DNA of 64,000 nucleotides from Eurosta solidaginis (Eukaryota; Arthropoda; Insecta; Diptera; Tephritidae), in contig NC_090319.1 of NCBI RefSeq assembly GCF_040869045.1, positions 63,522,779 through 63,586,778 of the forward strand. Reading direction: 5' to 3'. Every line of letters starts with the position of its first letter. Position 1 is the stretch's first letter. Below are positions 57,136 through 64,000 of the stretch, piece after piece. The translations under genes were made by a program, and so were the position numbers. The notes below the pieces were generated by a model. The model did not search any database, was not told where the DNA came from, and saw only the letters and a program-made list of their open reading frames with translations.

Positions 57136-57745
57136 GAACTTTTACCCATTCCCATAAATGGCTTAGGTGCTAAGTATAGCTGGCAAAGCGTAATTTTTGT
57201 AAATCAACTCAATCATTTGCCTACTCAGCTCAAAGTAGTGTTTGTTGGCAAGATACACTTGGTTCTCTGTTGGATTTCTAGGTTGACATTGGTCTCGCTG
57301 TTAACCTTGGATTACGCATAAGCAAAGTCCTATAAAGTCTTGAGTTTATGTTGTTGATATTAGAGAAAAATTACAAAGTTTATAAACGGCGATGGCTGCT
57401 TGAGCATGTTTCTTAATCTCATTTCTTCATCAGCTAGATTCTCGGGAGCTGAATATTGAACTCGAAATATCCAACATTCATACTTCATAGTGGTGTAAAA
57501 GCAGATGCCTTTATCCGTTCAGCCATATGAGTGCCCCCTGCCCGCTTTGCTTTTTTTTCTATTTCTTTATACACCATTTGGTACATACTAATTCTATATG
57601 TTTTCAATCCTAATTGTGTGGAATACTTAAAGGCGCGCTTTCAAGAGCTTGGTAACATTGGATTTTCAGCAGTGCTTTATAAGTAATGCTTCCGCTGTTC
57701 ACTAATATATCAATATTATTATTTGTATTGAATTAGCGAGATATG
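57136..57745. other. Unassigned DNA with a repeat shared with 58090 and 61040
   Basis: 'gagaaaaattacaaagttt' at 57363 recurs at 58103-58120, and reversed, with a conserved CTGATGA...GAAAC block, at 61042-61120. No gene. Confidence 0.4.
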
Positions 57746-58051
57746 ATTGTGTGTTGTTGTTGTTGTAGCGATTAGGTTACTCCCCGAAGGCTTTGGGGAG
57801 TGTTAGCGATGTGATGGTCCTTTGTCGGATACAGATCCGATACGCTCCGGTACCACAGCACCATTAAGGTGCTGGCCCGACCATCTCGGGAACGCTTTAT
57901 ATGGCCACATTAAACATTCAGGCCATCCCTCCCTCCCCACTCCAAGTTCCATGAGGAGCTTGGGGTCGCCAGAGCCTCGTCTGTTAGTGAAACGGGATTC
58001 GCCGCTCGAAGGTGAGGTTGACAATTGGGTTGGAGAAGCTATATATTGCGC
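57746..58051 (-). mobile_element. SINE-A copy with a 12 bp target duplication
   Basis: Flanked by TAGCGAGATATG at 57734-57745 and 58052-58063. It reads from (TTG)n to 'atatattgcgc', so on the sense strand it is 5'-truncated and ends in (CAA)n. A long duplication, 5' truncation and a simple tail are what target-primed reverse transcription leaves behind. Confidence 0.9.
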
Positions 58052-58351
58052 TAGCGAGATATGCTCGTATTGCTTTATAAAATTGTGTTTTTTATTGATA
58101 TTGGAGAAAAACTACAAAGTTTGCAAACGGCGATGTTTGCTAGGACTATATTTGACAGAAGTAACATTGTTAGGCGCAAATTCTTCGCAATTTATTGGTC
58201 TTGTGTGTTCACTGCAGGACCAAGCTACCTATCAGTTGATTTATCAGGTCTGAAGTTCCAATCTTTTTCTCAACTCTTGGCTTCAGTCTTTAGCAAAATA
58301 CCTTTGCTATAAACTTATGGGCGATATTAAGCAGGCTGATTCTTTTCTTCT

Positions 58352-58715
58352 GGCCACCGTGGTGTGATGGTAGCGTGCTCCGCCTATCACGCCGAATGCC
58401 CTGGCTTCACACCCCGGGCAAAGCAACATCAAAATTTTAGAAATAAGGTTTTTCAATTAGAAGAAATTTTTTCTAAGCGGGGTCGCCCCTCGGCAGTGTT
58501 TGGCAAGCACTCCGAGTGTATTTCTGCCATGAAAAGATCTTAGTGAAAACTCATCTGCCTCGCAGATGCCGTTCTGAGTCGGCATAAAACAAATAGGTCC
58601 CGTCCCGCCAATTTGTAGGAAAAATTAAAAAGGAGCACGACGAAAATTGGAAGAGAAGCTCGGCCTAAAATCTCGTGTGAGGTTATCGCGCCTTACATTT
58701 ATTTTATATTTTATT
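58352..58715 (+). mobile_element. tRNA-derived SINE, full-length copy
   Basis: The head 'ggccaccgtggtgtgatggt' has an A box and 'ggcttcacacccc' a B box, so RNA polymerase III could transcribe it. The body includes 'ggtcgcccctcggcagtg', 'catctgcctcgcagatgccg', 'cgtcccgccaatttgtagg' and 'ggagcacgacgaaaattgg'. It ends in AT-rich sequence. Partial copies: 40050-40207, 44267-44430, 56985-57135. Confidence 0.85.
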
Positions 58716-58794
58716 AGGCTTATTCCATGCTTCATTTCTACTTAGAATGAGTTATTTTTAAAATGAAGCCCTTCAGGAGACTCTATGAAACTAA

Positions 58795-59793
58795 CTACAC
58801 CATTTCCAATTGTAAATGCGAAAGCGTCATATCGAAATGAGAATAGTCACTTTTAAATGAGATAGCATCGGATGAAAATACGAAAATGTTATTTCAAATT
58901 GAGAATATAAAAATGTTAATAAAGATAAGCTATGTATCTGGCAGCGGGCATATCTTCTAAGAATAATAACACTTGATGGGGAATTGCCTATGTTCCGGCT
59001 GGCATGTCTTGGAGTGAGAGAGCGTCTCCATGAAACGACGTTGAATACTGGAATGCTCTCGCGCACTCTTCTTCAGTTTCTGATATTTTCGCTCCATCCA
59101 GCGACTGATCTACAAAAGTATTGCAGCTGTTGCCCTACATACCACATACGTTTGTTAGTGGCATGGCAATGTGTCCCAGCAACTATGTTTTTTTAATTTT
59201 CCCTAAGGAGTCTCGATAGGGATCAGCATTAGCGAGCACAGTGCTAAATGCAACACTGCCGTTTGGCCATTTTAAGTATCAGCTAATGCTGACTCGATTC
59301 TCGGATGGCATATATCACCAAAACTTAGTCGTTTAAATCGTCCGCCTACTCCTCCGATCGTTGAGAAAGTGAACTTACTGAAGAAGCGCGTGCACTCATG
59401 CTAAACGGACCTTTTGTCGGTCGATCGACGGCAATCCAGACAGTCATATCGCTAAGAATAAATGAATGTGGGAGCCACTTGCAATAACAAATGGTTCTTT
59501 CGCCTACTCAGTTTATGCTTTCTCATTTACACCTAACTATTCTCATTTACATATGACGCTTTCGCATTTACAATTGACTACTTTCATTTTCATATGACAT
59601 TTTCTAATTTACATTTAACGCTTCCTAATTTACAATTCACTAATCTAATTTACAATTTACAAATCTTATTTCCAATTGACACTTTCTCATTTAAAAGTAG
59701 TTACTCTCATATCCATGTGACAGTTTCTCATTAACATTTGACTAATCTTATATTCAAGTGACTCTTTCTTATTTGCAACTGGAAATGGTGTAG
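58795..59793. mobile_element. Inverted-repeat element with AAATGAGAA-type subrepeats, about 1 kb
   Basis: Left end 'ctacaccatttccaattgta' and right end its inverse ('gcaactggaaatggtgtag'). Both ends run into variants of a roughly 23-base unit like 'aaatgagaaagtgtcat', short at the left (58820-58910) and long at the right (59510-59790). The centre (58930-59480) is unrelated, non-repetitive and has no clear coding. No target duplication was fixed. Confidence 0.65.
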
Positions 59794-61124
59794 ACTTTTA
59801 ACCGCCAATTACGAAAACATGGAAATTAGTTATGCGCTAATGATTAAAGATGTATCTCCTTTTTATCTCCGCCCTAAACAATCGTCAATAAACAAGTATT
59901 ATAATTTTAACAATTTATTCTAACACATAACATTATACTGAACCCATAAAACATCATTTCTCATTTTCACCTTTTTTCACAGTTCTTAGGGTCTTTTCGT
60001 TTATCGGTCAGTGATATCCAACTTTAAACTCTACCTCGAACCAATAAATCTCCCGTTATTAGCATGATAATCGAAAAATATATTTAAAACGTTAATTTTG
60101 TTTTAAGTGCGATAGAATATTCTTTATTAAAGTGGGCAACAACAAATGCCGCATACGTAAAATCACATTTCCATACATCAGTTCTTACCCAACCGCATTT
60201 TGCTCTAATTCATTCTATCACTTTGGACAAAAGCAATAAGAAATCACGTCAAACAGGCCATCACTTTTTAATCTCTCACCAATCTAACAATATTAAGCTT
60301 ACCATTTTTCAAAACTTGTAAACATATTACATTGATGGCGGCGGCGGCGGCGTTAACCTTCAGGAAGTGCTTGTTGTTGACTGGTTCTAGTATGAGTATG
60401 AGTATGAAAGTACCTACATATCTTAACAGCCATTAAACAGAATTTACATAATTACGGAACAAGCCAAGTGAAGCGTAGCTTAAACTTACTACACTCACGC
60501 CTTTTGCATTCACCCCTCAATGGCTATATGGTATGTACTCGTATGCAAGTATGAGTTGTAGGTTGGTTAGTCGTTGGCTCTTATTTGAGCTTAGTTGTTT
60601 TTAAGCTAAGTGCCCAGGTGGTGGATATCTATTAAATGCCTGAGCAGGGTAAACGCGGTGTAAAATCAAGTCAGTCACTCGGCTAGTTAGTCAGTCAAGT
60701 ACACTTAGCGATAAGCTTAGGAGAACGTGTCAAAATGAAAACTGTTTCATGATTGCGGCGTAAATTGTTAAGTTCGAGACATAAATCTACATCGATAAAT
60801 GACAAGCGGTTTACACACAGACGCCGCTGGATAGAAGTATAACAATACTAAATTGTAAGTATGTGTGACTTAAGGGTTAAGCAAAAAAGACGTGAGTACC
60901 AAGTACTTGTGAAGTTGGATGTGTAAACATACACGTGTACATCAGAAAACATATGTTTTTAAGTTAACTAGAGCTCTCTCACGAGTTGAAGTTAAATCAC
61001 AAAAGAGGTAACTTTACAATACTAAGCTCCCGAGAAGCTAGCTGATGAAGAAGTGAAATTGAGAAACATGTCATAGTAATCATCGTCGTTTGTAAACTTT
61101 TAAATTTTCTCTAATATCAATAAT
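59794..61124. other. Stretch without recognisable genes
   Basis: Contains a (GGC)5 run at about 60336-60352 and 'gagtatgagtatgagtat' near 60391. ATG at 60734 is followed by a stop after five codons. No gene is supported. 61020-61120 holds the repeat shared with 57360-57430. Confidence 0.4.
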
Positions 61125-61377
61125 CATTGTGGATAAAACAAGCGTGATATCGTATCCGTCAACTGCCTGACAGGATGTTCAATATGGCTACTTTTTAGCA
61201 TTTTGGCAGCGTTTTGACGGGGTGTTAAATATGGCGGCGCATAGGGCCGGCTATCTTCAGCCGGTGATGGAAACAGATACGGAATGAGACAGCAATAGTC
61301 AATTAAATCAGGTGATACATTCTATTTGTAATTTTGATATCTAAGCAGAAGTTATCACACTTGCTTTATCCACAATG
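61125..61377. mobile_element. MITE with 25 bp terminal inverted repeats, 253 bp
   Basis: 'cattgtggataaaacaagcg' at 61125 and the inverse of 'cattgtggataaagcaagtg' at 61377 are inverted copies over 25 bases with two mismatches. The interior is non-coding, with 'gccggctatcttcagccgg' near 61248-61266 forming a small stem. The target duplication is unclear. Confidence 0.75.
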
Positions 61378-61439
61378 TGAATAAGAGGTAAGTTTACCTG
61401 GAAAAAAGGAATAATTAAAAAAGAATTTCAGCCTCTATG

Positions 61440-61960
61440 AGAAAATATTTGTCGGAATCTTATTTGTAACAATCGATAACGACAAGTTTTTATTTTAATA
61501 TCTGCTTATTATAAGAGCGCACTGCTATCTTTGTGTTATCGATTTATTACCGGCTTGTTATCACCGACTCTTCGGCTTCTTATTGGTTTATTATAGTATT
61601 ATTATAGCCAAGTTACAGCTGTGTTATCGATTTTATAGAGAAGTTGCAGCGGTATCTGCATCATAACAATCAAAACGGGTAGCAGCGCGATAATAGATCG
61701 ATAACTTTTCGATAGCATATCGATAACTTTTTGATAAGTAAAAAGTAATTTTTCAATAACAACTCGATACATTTTTTGATAAAAATCGATAGCTTGTCGA
61801 TAACTTTTTGGTAATATATCGATAACTTTTTGTTAACAATTTGAAATTTTTTCGATGTTAAAGTGATAAATTTTCGATGGTAAATCGATAAGTTATCAAT
61901 AACATATCGTTTAGATTTTTTACTTGCCTTTTTCCCTCTCCTCTTGTTTTCTTGTTCTTT
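61440..61960. repeat. GATAAC/TTATC degenerate minisatellite, second block
   Basis: Same family as 2110-3060: TTATC orientation first (61530-61640, 'gtgttatcgatttattac') then GATAAC ('gatcgataacttttcgatag'). The right edge has 'tttttccctctcctcttg', as in the first block. Confidence 0.75.
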
Positions 61961-62166
61961 TTCTCCTCCTTCTACAGTTCCCTTTCAATCTGATTTCGTT
62001 TACGTGCACCCATTGCGTCTTTCTTTTATGGCTGTTTTCACCATCTCGAGTAAACGCTAACTGGCACTATTCGACAGATTACCAGATGTAGTTAACCATT
62101 TTACGCTAACCCGTTGATGCTAATTGCTTTCATACTTCACAAGTAATGCCTACCACATTTAGAGAG
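61961..62166. other. Spacer without features
   Basis: Pyrimidine-rich then AT-rich; nothing recognised. Confidence 0.3.
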
Positions 62167-62660
62167 AACCCCTGCGGGTTAGGGGGCTTTGAATATACCC
62201 GCAGAAGGAATGCCTATCGTAAAAAGCGACTAAAATACTCCGCCCACGGATCGCTCCACGGTGTCTCGGCTGGTACAGTCCTGCCCTCCTTAAGCACCTT
62301 CTATCTACCGTGCAAGTAGGGAGGCGGGGGTGTCCAGCGGTGAAGTCGGCACTAACCAGTCCTCGCAGTCTCTTCCGTGGGTTAGGAACCCCGCCGACGA
62401 CTACCGATCAGGCCGATCCCGCCGACTACCCCTACAGGAACAAATAATTCAAGGGGTTTCCAGCGCAATTTATAGCTTCTCCAACCCAACTGTCAACGAA
62501 TCCTGTTTCTCTAGCAGCCGAGGATCTGGCGACCCCAAGTCCCATGCAACTATGAGGTAGGTGGATGGATGGCCTAGAAGGTTCAATGTGGTCACATTAA
62601 ATCGTTTCCGAGATGGTCGGGCTTGCACCTTAGTGGTGCTTGTTTCCGGATTACGATAGC
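62167..62660 (+). mobile_element. SINE-A copy with a roughly 200 bp internal insertion
   Basis: Sense orientation from 'cctgcgggttagggggcttt' and 'aaaaagcgactaaaatac', then about 200 foreign bases (62242-62438, GC-rich, 'gctccacggtgtctcggctg'), then 'ttcaaggggtttccagcgc' to 'ggtcgggcttgcacctta'. The (CAA)n tail is missing. Confidence 0.8.
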
Positions 62661-63289
62661 AGCGGATGCCAATGGAGCCCAGACGCACGGGGAGAGACGA
62701 GAAGAAGAAGAAGCCTAGCTACACTCGAGCGTTCCAGATATGAAGCTCTTGAATAAGGTAGTGAAGAAAGCTCACTGCGCCTTCAGCATTTAAATTGCTG
62801 AAAAGTGTTTTATCAAGAAGCGGATGTCGCTTTTAGGCGCAAGGAGAGAGAAAAGTAATGAAGAAATTTTGTCCGTCAGACCCGTTGAAGGCCAATGACA
62901 ATAACAGAAATGTTGTAAGAAGAACCATACAAAGAGAATGAGCTAGTCATTAAAGATAGTCACGATGGATCCGCTCAGGAAGCAAGAGCTCAAAATAGCC
63001 TTGCATAGCAAGAGGCTTTGAAAAGCCTTAGTGGTTGATGAATACTCGCTGATGCAGTTGGGCTAACTGTAAACGTCTGTGATAGATGCAATCAAGCAAG
63101 TCGACACAGCTTGCCACCTGGCAAGACGTAAAAAATGCTTTAACTTAACTAAGCTAGACTATATGGTCTAGACATTGGAACGTTCCAATAACCTTACCTT
63201 CTCTTGAAGCTATGTCTGAGAGATCCTTGGCTGGCAAACATAGCGACCCGGGTTAAAACAATAGTGGTTCTAGCAACATCATGGGGAGA
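62661..63289. other. Unassigned stretch
   Basis: Purine-rich, with many stops. It may be eroded RTE-type pol, because the motif at 63302 belongs downstream of it, but no second motif supports this. Confidence 0.3.
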
Positions 63290-63345
63290 GGAAGATAGGG
63301 TCCATGCGTTATGCTGATGGTGAGTATCGAAGGTGTTATAATAAT
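63290..63345 (+). pseudogene. Tiny RTE-like pol fragment
   Basis: Reads 'SMRYADGEYRRCYNND', matching the 'GPTRYAEGVYRRRFNDE' part of the RTE-like piece at 50925-51400. Only about 18 codons. Confidence 0.5.
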
Positions 63346-63357
63346 GACTGTATAAGC

Positions 63358-63560
63358 TTTTCCTTTTCCATTTGCCTCTCCCCTTCCCTTCCCTTATCCC
63401 TTTCCATTTTCATTTGCATTTTCCTTTATCTTTCCGTTTCTCTGTCTCCTCTCTCCCTTTCTCATTTCCTCCCATTCACTCTACTTTTCCTTCTTTGCTT
63501 TTCTTCTCCCTTACAGTTTGGCTTTCTGCCACTTTCCCCCTTCCATATTATCCAACTTCT
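63358..63560. repeat. Pyrimidine-rich (CCTTT/CTCCC) tract
   Basis: About 200 bases, nearly all C and T on the plus strand, such as 'cccttcccttatccctttcc'. The overlapping open frames (63304-63684, 63372-63599) come from this bias. Confidence 0.7.
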
Positions 63561-63567
63561 CATTTTT

Positions 63568-64000
63568 ATACCTTTCATGAACATGAAATGGTATATTAAC
63601 TTTGGCCCGATGTTTGTAACGTTAAGAAATATAGAAGATAGACTCACCATTAAGTATACCGAATTGATCAGGGCGACGAACTGAGTTGATATAGCCATGT
63701 CCGTCTGTCCGTCCGTCCGTCCGTCTGTTTGTTTGAACGCAAACTAGTCCCTCATATTTTGAGATATCTCAATGAAATTTGGCCCAAGGATGTATTTTTG
63801 TATTATATTAGACATTTGTCGGATCCGGTAAGATCGTACCACTATAACATATATCTCCCATACAACCGATCGTTCAGATAGAAAGATTTTTGGCCATTTC
63901 TCCCTTAATTTAAAAAGTATAAACGTGAAACTCTGTGATATATATTTTAATATATCATAGAAGATTTTCTGAAAAAATCACTTTGATCGGAGCTATATAT
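63568..64000 (+). repeat. GTCC-tract dipteran repeat, cut by the window edge
   Basis: Starts 'tttttatacctttcatgaac', contains 'atagccatgtccgtctgtcc' followed by (GTCC)n and 'tttgagatatctcaatgaaa'. It resembles the widespread dipteran repeats with GTCY tracts (mini-me-like). It is distinct from, but similar in layout to, 41215-42880. Confidence 0.7.

Noticed and set aside
60734..60748. Short ATG frame after TCAGT initiator-like motifs
   Set aside because: It stops after five codons and no donor site follows.
63304..63684. 126-codon plus-strand frame with many Ser, Leu and Pro
   Set aside because: Product of the pyrimidine-rich tract.

Overview
The window is nuclear DNA of an insect, most likely a higher fly. 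Three things point there: a seven-exon gene with very short introns and fly-like splice and start contexts, a eukaryotic tRNA with internal promoters and a T-run terminator, and a very dense load of insect transposable elements. Several repeats (a (CAA)n-tailed element here called SINE-A, a tRNA-derived SINE, and repeats with GTCC tracts) resemble ones I associate with true fruit flies (Tephritidae). That family-level placement is inference.

Only one intact host protein gene is visible. It is a saccharopine dehydrogenase-like oxidoreductase (SCCPDH family) on the minus strand, 8053 down to 3202. Its seven exons join in frame into 423 codons. One intron holds a complete solo LTR, and the 2.6 kb second intron is repeat-rich. 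A tRNA-Val(CAC) lies at 12763-12835. Almost everything else is mobile-element sequence.

Layout. 1-1435: BEL/Pao pol remnant abutting a SINE-A piece. 2110-3060: a GATAAC/TTATC minisatellite. 3146-8053: the SCCPDH-like gene. 8547-11375: two palindromic MITEs, a decayed hAT element and a Helitron-like 3' end. 12858-21197: a foldback-type element split by a young Ty3/gypsy retrotransposon (13460-19573) with two indistinguishable 449 bp LTRs. 21400-23500: AT-rich sequence, a Penelope-type terminal fragment, a dipteran repeat and a 493 bp hairpin. 24330-29945: retroelement debris, a second solo LTR, and a 2971 bp hAT transposon nested in SINE-A. 30585-32510: Penelope-like remnants flanking two tandem 584 bp Harbinger-type MITEs. 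32520-36600: a decayed non-LTR retrotransposon of the I/LOA group. 37371-48400: SINEs, inverted-repeat elements and an R1-type fragment, with long stretches lacking any recognisable gene. 48420-55230: Jockey/CR1-like, RTE-like and I/LOA-like remnants. 55231-64000: SINEs, MITEs, the second GATAAC minisatellite and GTCC-tract repeats.

The genes do not form a pathway. The window reads as one housekeeping-type gene beside a nested transposon graveyard. Its value lies in the insertion boundaries: many target-site duplications are intact, so the order of events can be read (for example a SINE-A copy first, then a hAT element into it). No bacterial-type system, CRISPR array or operon is present.
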